A stretch of 64,000 bases of DNA. Origin: JAVVEH01 sp032251435 (GTDB lineage Bacteria > Verrucomicrobiota > Lentisphaeria > Oligosphaerales > MVZH01). Both the position numbers and the translations under genes were made by a program. The stretch spans positions 25,048-89,047 of the forward strand of contig JAVVEH010000017.1 of NCBI GenBank assembly GCA_032251435.1, read 5' to 3'. This document shows positions 37,805-46,666 of the stretch, piece after piece (positions within the stretch are counted from its first letter, which is position 1; every line of letters begins with the position of its first letter). A model generated the notes under the pieces. The model saw only the letters and a program-made list of their open reading frames with translations. It was not told where the DNA came from and made no database searches.

Positions 37805-39253
37805 ATGAATCAACAAATCTACTGCAATCCACTTCCGCTTCCCGACTATCCCCGGGGTATCCAGTGCTACGGGGAACGCAACCCCGCGAATCACCTCTGG
37901 CACCATCCCACTCCGCGGGATTTCCGGGAGACGGCCGACCCCAGTGTCATCTATGAGGATGGCAAATGGTATCTCTACCCATCGTGCGGCATGGCCTATG
38001 TCAGTGAGGATTTCCGCACCTGGAAGCATGTGCGTATCGAACCCTACAAACCCGGGTATGCGCCGACGGTGGTAAAGCACCGGGGACGGTTCCTGCTGAC
38101 GGCCTGCGGCGCGCCGATCTATGAGGCTCTGCACCCGCTCGGGCCGTTTCGGGAGATCGGCAAAGTAGCCATGCCGGACGGCAGCAGGATCAGGCCCGGC
38201 TGGGGTGACCCCATGTTGTTCTCGGATGATGACGACCGGCTGTATGCCTACTGGGGACTGGGATCGCCGGGAATCTTTGCTGCGGAATTGGATCCCGAAA
38301 AGCCCAACCAACTGCTGACCGAACCGGTCAAGATGTTCGAATTCAACCCCTCCCACGAATGGGAGCGGTACGGGGAATGGAATGAGGACCCGACCATCAG
38401 CTACTGCGAAGGATCCTGGATGGTCAAGATTGGTGGACGCTACTTTCTCACCTACGCGGGACCCGGCACGAGTTTTTCGACCTATGCGATGGGGGCGTAC
38501 GTCGCCGTCAATCCGCTCGGGCCGTTCACGTATCAGCAGCGAAACCCCATTCTGCGGCAGCGGCACGGGCTTGTCCGGGGCCCCGGACATGGCTGTATCG
38601 TCAGGGGGCCTAACGATACGCTGTGGGCCTTCTACACCTGCTGTCTGTGCTACGAGAATGGCTTCGAGCGCCGAATCGGCATGGATCCGGCCGGTATCGA
38701 TGACGACGGAAACCTGTTTGTCATCGACGCCACGCAGTTCCCGCAACACGCGCCCGGCATCAAAGACCATCCCGAGCTGGGCAACTCCACCGGCCTGCTG
38801 CCCTGCAATCACCGCAAACGCTGCGAAGCATCCAGTACGGCGCCCGGCCGCGACAGCCTCTATTGCGTCGATAGCAGCACGCTCACCTGGTGGCAACCGG
38901 CAGCCGATGATCCAGCGCCTACCATGATATTCCCCTTGCGGGCACAGTTTGCGGTCTCCGCAATGCGTCTGTGGTGGCGCGACGAAGGGTTGGACTACGA
39001 CGCGGACGTGCTGCCCGGACCGTTCCGGTTTAAGATAGAGGGATGCCTGAAGGACGGCGACTGGTTCACGATTGTGGACAAGACGCAAAACGAAGGCGAC
39101 ATGCTGATCGACTTCCTGACTTTCAATCCCGTCAACGTGGACACGGTCCGGCTGGTTATCACCGGCTGGCCGGAGGGCATCCGGCCGGCACTGATTGACG
39201 CCACGGTCTTCGGGGTTCGGGCCGTGGCCGCCCCGGAAAGTGAAGATAACTAG
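37805..39253 (+). CDS. GH43-like five-bladed propeller glycosidase with C-terminal discoidin-like domain
   Basis: 482 residues from the ATG at 37805; no signal peptide and a weak ribosome site. The propeller pattern is clear: ETADPSVIYEDGKWYLYPS with the catalytic-base-type Asp, GWGDPMLFSDDDDRLYAYWG, NEDPTISYCEGSWMVKIGG, YFLTYAGPG, GPGHGCIVRGPNDTLWAFYT. Glu in NEDPT and Asp in WGDPM fit the GH43 triad. The last ~130 residues (SSTLTWWQPAADDPAPTMIF, FAVSAMRLWWRD, VDTVRLVITGWPEG) look like an F5/8-type carbohydrate-binding domain. Substrate not predictable; arabinose or xylose linkages are usual for GH43. Confidence 0.78.
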   Translation: MNQQIYCNPLPLPDYPRGIQCYGERNPANHLWHHPTPRDFRETADPSVIYEDGKWYLYPSCGMAYVSEDFRTWKHVRIEPYKPGYAPTVVKHRGRFLLTACGAPIYEALHPLGPFREIGKVAMPDGSRIRPGWGDPMLFSDDDDRLYAYWGLGSPGIFAAELDPEKPNQLLTEPVKMFEFNPSHEWERYGEWNEDPTISYCEGSWMVKIGGRYFLTYAGPGTSFSTYAMGAYVAVNPLGPFTYQQRNPILRQRHGLVRGPGHGCIVRGPNDTLWAFYTCCLCYENGFERRIGMDPAGIDDDGNLFVIDATQFPQHAPGIKDHPELGNSTGLLPCNHRKRCEASSTAPGRDSLYCVDSSTLTWWQPAADDPAPTMIFPLRAQFAVSAMRLWWRDEGLDYDADVLPGPFRFKIEGCLKDGDWFTIVDKTQNEGDMLIDFLTFNPVNVDTVRLVITGWPEGIRPALIDATVFGVRAVAAPESEDN

Positions 39254-39603
39254 GCCCGGCCCGGGTTGAATGGGTGTCAACTATTCAATTGCCCACAGGA
39301 AGAGCCGACACCGCTGCAGGCAGAGGCCGACCCACCGGATCGGCAGTGATTCCGCTAAGCGGGAGAACGGCAAAAGTCGGCACACCTACTCGGGATGGCG
39401 ATGTTTGTTGACGGCTTGTCCGCGCACGTTGGTGTACCGGCTTCAGCCGGAAAAGGGTGGAAACCCACCCCCAAAAAAAGGAATTGAAAATGCGTAGTTG
39501 TTTTACTTATAACCATTAAACCCGGGCACCTTTGCCGCGCCACGTTAGATGCTGAAAAGCTATTCTTCTTTGAAAGAACTATCATAAACACAAGGAAAAT
39601 ATC
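39254..39603. other. 350-base intergenic region
   Basis: No gene I can support. It contains a small stem GGGTGG/CCACCC around 39466-39481 followed by an A-run, which on the - strand would read as a short hairpin plus T-run. Nearby CCGGCT/AGCCGG forms a second small stem. The region from about 39490 is A+T-rich and carries AAGGA before the next reading frame. Confidence 0.35.
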
Positions 39604-39978
39604 ATGTATCACCTTAGGCGTATCTTCTATGCAACTCTTTTGTATGGGCTCACGGCCATCGTAGCGGGAACCGCAACGATTGGCATCGCTGACGATGTGA
39701 CCTTGAAGCCCGTTCCCGCACCCCCCATCGAACCGATGCCGGAGGATTCCTTCTACGAGAAACCGTCGATCTTCTCGATGCGCCTGGACGACACAGCCAA
39801 ATTCATGCATCCGATCAGTCGTTTCGGGCCGGTGGGGATCGGCATCGACCTGCACCCTCCCTCCTTTGTGATGAAGGTTGGCGGCACGGAGTATCTCTTC
39901 ATCGAAGAGGGCGGGTTTGACGAGAAGTATGGACCTGACTGGAAGTGCCCCTGGATCGTGTTCAAGCGCAGTAAATAG
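39604..39978 (+). pseudogene. 5' stump of a DUF6288-type gene joined to an unrelated tail
   Basis: 124 residues with AAGGA before the ATG and a signal peptide. Residues about 45-80 (HPISRFGPVGIGIDLHPPSF) match the segment that precedes the PDZ domain in protein B (IKRWGPVGIGLDLRRPNF). Immediately after VMK the chain switches to VGGTEYLFIEEGGFDEKYGP, of unknown origin, and stops. PDZ, toroid and HEAT parts are absent. The frame is intact, so a small secreted product could still be made. Confidence 0.65.
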
Positions 39979-39987
39979 CAAGAAGTG

Positions 39988-41097
39988 ATGAAGCGTTCCA
40001 CGTCCATGCTTATCCTGTTGCTTCTCTCGAGGATTGTCGTCCCGGGACTTGCCGATGACGCGGCGCGTATCCGCTGGGGCGTCGACGATGCGGGGACAAC
40101 CGGGCGTTTGCTCACGCACCCAAAGTCCAGGGAGCTCTTCCGGGAGTTCGGTTTCAACTTCTGGGTGATGCACTACGCATCGCGACCTGAGATCGAGCAG
40201 AATCTGAATTACATTCGCTCGGTTGATACATGGTGTCAGGAAGCGAATGTGCGGTGGGTTGCCAACCTGGAAGGTCCAAATTTCATAAAGGAATTCACCG
40301 ATGAGGAAGGACGAAGTTGGTATAATCGCCCTGACGGGCGACATTTCCATCTTTTCCCCGATGAACTCCTGGAGGCGTTCGGAAAGAGCAAACAACTCTG
40401 GGGGCTTATGTACGACGAGGCCGCGCACATGCAGAATTGCCGGAACAAGATTGCTGGCCTCGACGCGCCGTGGATCTTCGATCCGGAAGGGCACACGCTT
40501 GAAAGCGCGGCCGAAGGCTTTACGGAGGCGGTGCGTGAAATCGAGCGTTTGCACGCCCGATACGGGATGCTGTCTGTAAGCGTATCCGAAGCGGTGTCGG
40601 CTGAAAGCACCGCGAAGCTGCCGCAGGCCGCTGATGCGACAAATCAAACGCGCTATATCGACATTCATTTCCATGCGGATGCGCGCTCCGAGAACGGCGG
40701 GGAACTTCCCAAAGTGGCCGCATGGATGAAGACCAACAATGTAAAACAATTGATCATCATGCAGTACGAGAGGACCCTCCCCCGGAACGAGGAAGAGGAG
40801 CGCCAGATCATCAAGAATTTCGCAGCATATAAGGGAACTCTATACAGGTTTTGTGTTCTCATGCCGGAAGATGTGAGCAGTAAAGCAGAGGCTGTTGAAT
40901 GGCTTGAGAAGGAGAAGGAAAGCGGTGCCATTGGATTCGGGGAACACTATGGCAAGGGACTGAATTTCGATGACCCCGCAAACATGCGGCTATACGCCGC
41001 GTGCGCCGAGGTCGGCCTGCCCGTTCTGTTCCACATGGACGGCAATCGTCAAGGCAAAGCTCTGCAGACAGAATGCTGTGGTCCTTTTCAAGCTTGA
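39988..41097 (+). pseudogene. chimera of a TIM-barrel-like N-terminus and a truncated amidohydrolase
   Basis: 369 residues from the ATG at 39988, ten bases after the preceding stump. Signal peptide ending PGLAD. The first ~210 residues (IRWGVDDAGTTGRLL, WCQEANVRWVANLEGPNF, KQLWGLMYDEAAHM) resemble the front of a secreted glycosidase-like barrel. From about residue 222 it reads TRYIDIHFHADARSENGGEL, the metal-binding start of an Amidohydro_2-type enzyme, and continues to GLPVLFHMDGNRQGKAL. It then stops well before the conserved catalytic Asp region. Both halves are incomplete, so activity is unlikely. Confidence 0.6.
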
Positions 41098-41234
41098 GTG
41101 ATCAATCGCTAGTCCCTGCCCTGAAAGGTTCTGGGCTGCGTTTTGCGCTTGTCGAAAGCAATGGCCAACTGGAACGTTAACATTTTGAAAATAAGTATGT
41201 TATGCTTTTCAAAAACCCTCTGGCGAGTGAAATA

Positions 41235-44200
41235 ATGAACGATCAATTGATGAAAACATCTGCAAGAAAACGAGCCCGCATATGGCTGGGAATACTGCTG
41301 AGCGTGGGTCTGTGGGCGCTCGGATACCCGGGGCGGTCCTATGCCGACGAGCGTGATGCTGATGCCGCTATGCAGGCAGCACTGAATCCCGATGCGGAAG
41401 AAGCCCCGCCCGCGCGTCCCGACAAAATGCCGGACTTGACCAAGGGCGAACCCCTTCCCCAGCCCAAAAAAGGCTCGGTGTTGTGGAATATGGGACCCAC
41501 CGGCATCGTTGGAATAAGAAACGGCGGCAACAAAGGCGATCAGGTACAGGTCATTTCAGTCCTTCCCGGTTCACCGGCTGAGGGCAAGGTCTTGCCCGGC
41601 GATGTCCTGCTTGGTGTGGGGGGCCGGGATTTCGTGGTCGACGGTGACATCAACCGCCTGGCCGGCAATGCCATCATCGCTGCCGAAACTGAGGCGGGCG
41701 GAGGAATACTGGCCCTGCGCCTTTGGCGTGACCGCAACTGGGGCCAAAGAACCGGAACGAAGGATGTCTTCGGTGTGGACCTGGAGGAGATTTTCAAAGA
41801 AGCCGAGGAGAGTGCCGATCTCTACGAATGGAAAGACGAGGAGGAAAGAACCATTGCCGTGCAGCAGATGGCCTATGACGAATTCCCCATCGACGGTGTC
41901 CATATGGATGTGGAGCTCACGCTTGAGGTCATGGGCACCTACAGCGACACGTCTCCCTGGGACTGCCCGGTGGTCGAGAAAGCCCGAAGCAACGCGCTCA
42001 AGGTGATTGCTGAACGGTTTCAAGAGCCGGGGCGGGGGCGCCGGACACGCGGCGATTGGCCCGGTGTCCTTGCGCTGGTCGCCTCCGGCAAGCCGGACTA
42101 TGTCGAGCTGGCGAAGAAATGGGTCCATAGCCGGAAACTGTGCCAGGATATGGAGGCCAAGGTGTCGCTCGACGACCTGTCATACCGGGGATACCAGTCC
42201 TGGCACCACGGGTTCGATTACCTGGAAATGGCGATTTACTATGATGCCACCGGCGATGACTTTGTACTGCCGGAGATCCGCAAACGGGCCATTCTGGTGG
42301 CCCTCGGCCAGAATGGCGGCGGCTCCTGGGGACATACCTTTGCTTTCCGGGAATTCAATGGCGGATACCTGCATCGCAACAACCCCGGCTACGGGGCGAT
42401 GAACAATGCCGGCACGCGCTGTTTCTTCCTGCTGACCCTGGCCAAAAAGTTCAGCATCGATCATCCGGAGATTGATGCGGCCATCGAGAGGGCCAGCCGC
42501 TTTTTCGGAACGTATGTCGACAAGGGCTGCATCCCCTATGGCTACCATCCTCCCTATGGCTCGGACGACAGCAACGGCAAGAACTACGGGGCGGCCTATG
42601 CCTTCTACGTCCTGGGAAGAAAATACGAAGCCAAATACTTCGCCATGCATTCGGCTCACGCCTCCTTCACCCGCCGCGGCGGGCACGGCAGTTGGAATCT
42701 CTGGTATTATACCCCACTCAGTGCCAATCTGGCCGGGCCGAAAGCGGTGCAGGCTCACATGCGCAACATGCGCTATTTCTATACGCTGTCCCGCCGGCAC
42801 GACGGATCCTTTGTCTTCATCGGCGAACAATCCCCGGGGGTGAGTCCCGGCGGCGGCGGAATGCGCAATGCCACGGCAACCTACGCCGTGCTGCTTTCAG
42901 CGCCTCTGAAACAACTCATCATCACCGGCAAGGATGCGGATGAAAATTTCTGGATGAATGATGAGGAATACGATGAACTGCTGATCAGCGCGCAGGCACA
43001 GATCGGCGATCCCGTCCTGCTGGAGAAGGCCGGTACTCCCCTGGCTGAACTCACAACCGACGAAATGATTGCTATGCTGGACCATTTCTACCCCAATCGG
43101 CGCCGAGGATTTGCCGGGCGGTTGGGCAAACGATATGCCGACGGAGAAAAAGATATTCTCACAAAGGTGCTGCCTCTGCTTGACAGCGACGAGGCCCGCA
43201 TGCGCGACGGAGCCTGCAAAACCCTGTCGGCTTGCGGCAGAGACGCCGTACTGGAAAACCTGTCGAAACTATCGGATATGATGCTGAACGACGATGCCGA
43301 ATTCGTGCGTATGACCGCCGCGGCAACGATTGGCAAAGCCACCGAGCCCAACGATCCGAAACGCGAATTGGCGATGCTTGAAGCGGCCTCCGATGACTAT
43401 CCCGGAATGACGATGGACAACGGCAATGTCAGAAATGCCATCAAACAGATTCTCTTCGGCGGTCGGCGCCGGGGTAGCAAAGATTTCATGTCCAAACTGG
43501 CCACCACCCCCTTCCAGGCCGGCTTTGATGAATACCTGGTCCGCCGGGCACTGGAAAAAATCGTCACCATGGATCCGCAGGGAACGGTTCCGGGGAGCTG
43601 GGACAGGGAAGCCCTGCTGAAACTGGCCGGGCCGGTCACCTTCTCGGCCGAGGTGCGCCAGGTGAACGACGCCATGTTTGGCGGCTCACGCAAGAGCCAG
43701 GCTCAAAGCCTTCTAGCCAAATTCGGCTATCTTGAAGCCATCGATGGAGATGCCGCCAACCTCCGCAAACGCAGCACGCTTGAACGAAGCATGCGTTCGA
43801 GAGTGGGGTTCAAGGATCCTTATTTTTCGCAGAAAGAAGTCAAGAAGACACCCGGTGCCTACCGGGATTTTATCGATGACCTGAATCTGTGGCTGCAGGA
43901 CGAGCCGAACAAGGTGCTGTTGCAAAAGACAGGGAAAGGGAAACCGCCCATACTGACCCCGCTGGATGAACTGATCGAGATGGTCAAAACCGACACCAAA
44001 AGCCAGCCGGGCCCGTCCATTCGCGATGATGTCTTCAAGATGTTCGAAGAGGAACTGGCCAGGGCGGGGGACGAAAATGCGCGGATCAGGCTGTGTCGAG
44101 AAGAATTGAAAGAACCCGCCCGCAAAAACTATTTCCGCCAGATGGCCGCCATGTCGACACTGGTCGAAAAACTGGGTGCTGAAAGCGCACTGAACGATGT

Positions 44201-45410
44201 GCTGCCCTATGTCGGGCACCAATATCTGGGCGTGAGGAATTTCGCCCATGACCTGGCGGTGAAAATGGTCAAAGCCGGTGCTGAAAACGGATTCATTGAG
44301 GCCTTGAACAACAACCTGGCCTCCGGAGAACTGCAGGGAACCGTCGGTATCCACGCCGCCAAGAGCGAGGTGTTTTCCGGGAATACGGCTCAGGAGCAAG
44401 CTGTCGGAATCCTTAAGGTTCTGGCCGACGCGCGTGCGGACTCCGCACTGGGGCCGGCACGGCAGGCTCTGGCTTGCAACGATCCCGCTATTCGCGGGGC
44501 CGCCATACAGAGCGTGATGTCCCTGCACGGCGAGAAAGCCTTACCCGAAGTCTTTGCATTCATGATGCAAGCCAGTGATCCGGATGATCTCTGGGGCTGC
44601 GAGAAAGCCCTGCTGTCACGCCGGGAGGATGCGGAATTCGCACCCAAGGTTCGCAAGCAAGCCATTGACCTGTTACCTAAAGCGAGCATCCCCCAGCGTC
44701 GCTCGCTGGCCTGGGTTCTGGGACAACTGGGTGGAACGGAAAGTCTCGCCGCCCTGAAACATGCGGCGGCAGTGACTGAGGATGAAGCCGACCTGAAGGA
44801 AATAATCCAGGCACTGGCCTATTCTCCGGACCGGGGAGCCAGTCAGGTTATGCTTGAACTGGCTGGAATCGACAAACTCCGGTGCAAAGCCGTCGGAGCG
44901 CAGAGCGTCCACCGCATGGTCGGACGCCATGGTGTCGGGGATGTGACCGACGAACAGCGCCTGGACTTTGCCGCGCCGCTGCTGCGGATGGTCCACGATG
45001 CGCAGCTGATCACCTATCTGGGGAAAATACGCGAAGACAGTGCGCGCGCCTGCCGCATTTTGCTTGATGTCATGCAAAAAGGCAAGCAGGTCATGGCCAG
45101 CGGGAGAATGTTCCACGGCAGTACCCCGGTCGCGGCGGAGGCCATCATCAATGTTGCAGAAGGCATGAAGAATCCAACTCAGGAGGATGCGAAAGCGGTG
45201 GCCGACACACTCACCGAGGTCATCGAATACATCGAGGTGACCAAGCTAAGGGGTGGCGTTGTCGCGCACATGCAGAAAAGGTCCGGGGGAAATAGCGACT
45301 ATGCCGAGTGGAAGACCAAACAGGCCCGGGCCGGGAAGGCTCTCCTCAAAGTCCACAAACCTACTGCAGCCCCGATTGAGGAGTTTGATAAACTGGAGCT
45401 GGATCTTTAG
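41235..45410 (+). CDS. DUF6288-type protein C, longest copy (PDZ + alpha-toroid + long HEAT array)
   Basis: About 1391 residues from the ATG at 41235 (an upstream in-frame ATG at 41202 has no ribosome site). Signal peptide ending RSYADE. MGPTGIVGIRNGG opens a PDZ domain (SVLPGSPAEGKVLPGDVLLG) that carries an extra acidic insertion (EEIFKEAEESADLYEWKDEE). The signature is GTYSDTSPWDC. The toroid segment has GQNGGGSWGHTFAFREFNGG and NPGYGAMNNAGTRCFF. The remaining ~800 residues are HEAT-like helical repeats (DEARMRDGACKTLSACG, DDAEFVRMTAAATIG, NDPAIRGAAIQSVMSLHG). It ends DKLELDL without the beta-rich domain of protein B; a stump of that domain lies 500 bases downstream. Confidence 0.75.
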   Translation: MNDQLMKTSARKRARIWLGILLSVGLWALGYPGRSYADERDADAAMQAALNPDAEEAPPARPDKMPDLTKGEPLPQPKKGSVLWNMGPTGIVGIRNGGNKGDQVQVISVLPGSPAEGKVLPGDVLLGVGGRDFVVDGDINRLAGNAIIAAETEAGGGILALRLWRDRNWGQRTGTKDVFGVDLEEIFKEAEESADLYEWKDEEERTIAVQQMAYDEFPIDGVHMDVELTLEVMGTYSDTSPWDCPVVEKARSNALKVIAERFQEPGRGRRTRGDWPGVLALVASGKPDYVELAKKWVHSRKLCQDMEAKVSLDDLSYRGYQSWHHGFDYLEMAIYYDATGDDFVLPEIRKRAILVALGQNGGGSWGHTFAFREFNGGYLHRNNPGYGAMNNAGTRCFFLLTLAKKFSIDHPEIDAAIERASRFFGTYVDKGCIPYGYHPPYGSDDSNGKNYGAAYAFYVLGRKYEAKYFAMHSAHASFTRRGGHGSWNLWYYTPLSANLAGPKAVQAHMRNMRYFYTLSRRHDGSFVFIGEQSPGVSPGGGGMRNATATYAVLLSAPLKQLIITGKDADENFWMNDEEYDELLISAQAQIGDPVLLEKAGTPLAELTTDEMIAMLDHFYPNRRRGFAGRLGKRYADGEKDILTKVLPLLDSDEARMRDGACKTLSACGRDAVLENLSKLSDMMLNDDAEFVRMTAAATIGKATEPNDPKRELAMLEAASDDYPGMTMDNGNVRNAIKQILFGGRRRGSKDFMSKLATTPFQAGFDEYLVRRALEKIVTMDPQGTVPGSWDREALLKLAGPVTFSAEVRQVNDAMFGGSRKSQAQSLLAKFGYLEAIDGDAANLRKRSTLERSMRSRVGFKDPYFSQKEVKKTPGAYRDFIDDLNLWLQDEPNKVLLQKTGKGKPPILTPLDELIEMVKTDTKSQPGPSIRDDVFKMFEEELARAGDENARIRLCREELKEPARKNYFRQMAAMSTLVEKLGAESALNDVLPYVGHQYLGVRNFAHDLAVKMVKAGAENGFIEALNNNLASGELQGTVGIHAAKSEVFSGNTAQEQAVGILKVLADARADSALGPARQALACNDPAIRGAAIQSVMSLHGEKALPEVFAFMMQASDPDDLWGCEKALLSRREDAEFAPKVRKQAIDLLPKASIPQRRSLAWVLGQLGGTESLAALKHAAAVTEDEADLKEIIQALAYSPDRGASQVMLELAGIDKLRCKAVGAQSVHRMVGRHGVGDVTDEQRLDFAAPLLRMVHDAQLITYLGKIREDSARACRILLDVMQKGKQVMASGRMFHGSTPVAAEAIINVAEGMKNPTQEDAKAVADTLTEVIEYIEVTKLRGGVVAHMQKRSGGNSDYAEWKTKQARAGKALLKVHKPTAAPIEEFDKLELDL

Positions 45411-45438
45411 CGGCACCCTGCATCAAACGGCTGCTTGA

Positions 45439-45837
45439 CAGGGCTATTTTGCCGATACCGGCTTGGTCTGCCATTTAAGTTGTTTGTCATCGGCGCGAGC
45501 CCTGGGCGGGGATCCGCTGGTGGGAGCGATATTTGAAACCGCCGTTGCCGCAGAAATTCGTAAACTGATGAGCTCGATTTCAGGAAAAGCGCAAGTATAC
45601 CACTGGCGTGCTCACAGTGGTGCTGAAGTTGACCTGATATTGGAGCGCGATGGCAGGCTTTACCCTGTTGAAATCAAAACAAAAACCCGACCCTCGCGAA
45701 AGGACACGCAAGGAATTTCCTCTTTCCGGGAAAACTATCCCCGGCACCACATTGCCCCCGGAATCATCCTTAGCCCAGTGGAAACCATTGAGCAGGCAAG
45801 TGACAATGACTACGCCGTTCCCTGGGACCTGATTTGA
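45439..45837 (+). pseudogene. 3' stump of an AAA/DUF4143 ATPase gene
   Basis: The open frame after a TGA at 45436 begins GYFADTGLVCHLSCLSS, the DUF4143 core motif (usually YFxDTGL). It continues FETAVAAEIRK, YHWRAHSGAEVDLILERDG and LYPVEIKTKTRPSRKD, the nuclease-like end of the family. The ATPase part is missing and no ATG starts it. It lies between DUF6288-type protein C and a stump of a DUF6288-type C-terminus. Confidence 0.75.
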
Positions 45838-45913
45838 CCGGTGCAAACTGCGTGTCAGTCGTCCTGAGAAAAGAGAAACACGCGTGCTCATTGATTCAAC
45901 GTAACTACTCAGA

Positions 45914-46063
45914 ATGTTGCCGGGCAGCGACAATCGCTACCGCGAGGTAACGCTTCCTGAGGGAATGGAGAATTGGTACGCGGTTGACTTCGATGCAAAG
46001 AAAGCGGGCTGGAAATCCGGCAAGCAACCCTTCGGCCAAGTCAACGGGAAACTTGAAACAGAT
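45914..46063 (+). pseudogene. stump of a DUF6288-type C-terminal domain
   Basis: Encodes YREVTLPEGMENWYAVDFDA, KKAGWKSGKQPFGQ and VNGKLET, matching protein B (YRPVTYPDGMENWYAVDFDP and onward). Homology stops at 46063, about 30 residues into the domain's conserved part; the frame then continues with unrelated sequence. It may be the lost end of protein C or of another copy. Confidence 0.7.
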
Positions 46064-46184
46064 CGGAGTCCTTGCCGGTTGATAGGCCGGCACCACCGCG
46101 CGGTCATCTCAGCGTTTGGCTTGAAGAAGTTCCCCTTCCTCCAATTGTTACGGAGACGATCCCAGCGTCGACGGAGTGATACGA

Positions 46185-46411
46185 ATGAGAACGGGCAATC
46201 CCATCATCCCCGGCAGAGGGATCTGTGATCCGCATGTGCGCATCTATAACGACAAGCCGTACTACACAAGCGAAATGGCGTCTACTATTTCTCGTGGGGG
46301 TGTTACTACGGCATGTCGGGCAATCCGTACGGACCCTATGATTGCCATGGATCGATTATTCAGGAGCAGAACGTCAGTCCGACGCTCCGATACGATCACC
46401 GCAGCATCACC
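46185..46411 (+). pseudogene. GH43-like gene reduced to its start and one internal piece
   Basis: From the ATG at 46185: MRTGNPIIPGRGICDPHVRI, then YNDKPYYTS, the usual opening of secreted GH43-like enzymes. The reading then shifts frame; from about 46274 NGVYYFSWGCYYGMSGNPYG, PYDCHGSIIQEQ follows, a segment normally about 200 residues further on. So an internal deletion with frameshift is visible. It runs directly into the next remnant. Confidence 0.65.
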
Positions 46412-46666
46412 TTTGATCGCCACGGGTCCAGAGTCTCCTCGACAATCAAATCTGAGATCCCGATCAAGTCTGCCGCACTGCACTACACGACCGATTCCGG
46501 GGAGTGGAAGCAGCGTAAATGGCTGAGCATCCCTGCGGAATATGGTGAGGGCATCGTGAAAGCGGACCTGCCGAAGGAGAGAGGGATAACCTTCTTTTTG
46601 ACCGTTGTGGATGAGCGGGGCGCGACCGTGACAACGGAACATAAAGTCATTCAGGTCAGCAGATAG
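46412..46666 (+). pseudogene. C-terminal remnant duplicated from the alpha/beta hydrolase gene
   Basis: In the frame of the preceding piece, RVSSTIKSEIPIKSAALHYT, TDSGEWKQRKWLSIPAEYG and TVVDERGATVTTEHK match the last ~75 residues of the hydrolase at 50854-51975. The DNA at 46421-46646 and 51742-51967 is about 86% identical over 226 ungapped positions by hand alignment. Only the tail is present; no catalytic part. Its end overlaps the convergent ATPase gene by 16 bases. Confidence 0.85.

Noticed and set aside
37724..39280. 518-codon - strand frame opposite the GH43-like gene
   Set aside because: Antisense shadow; propeller motifs are on the + strand.
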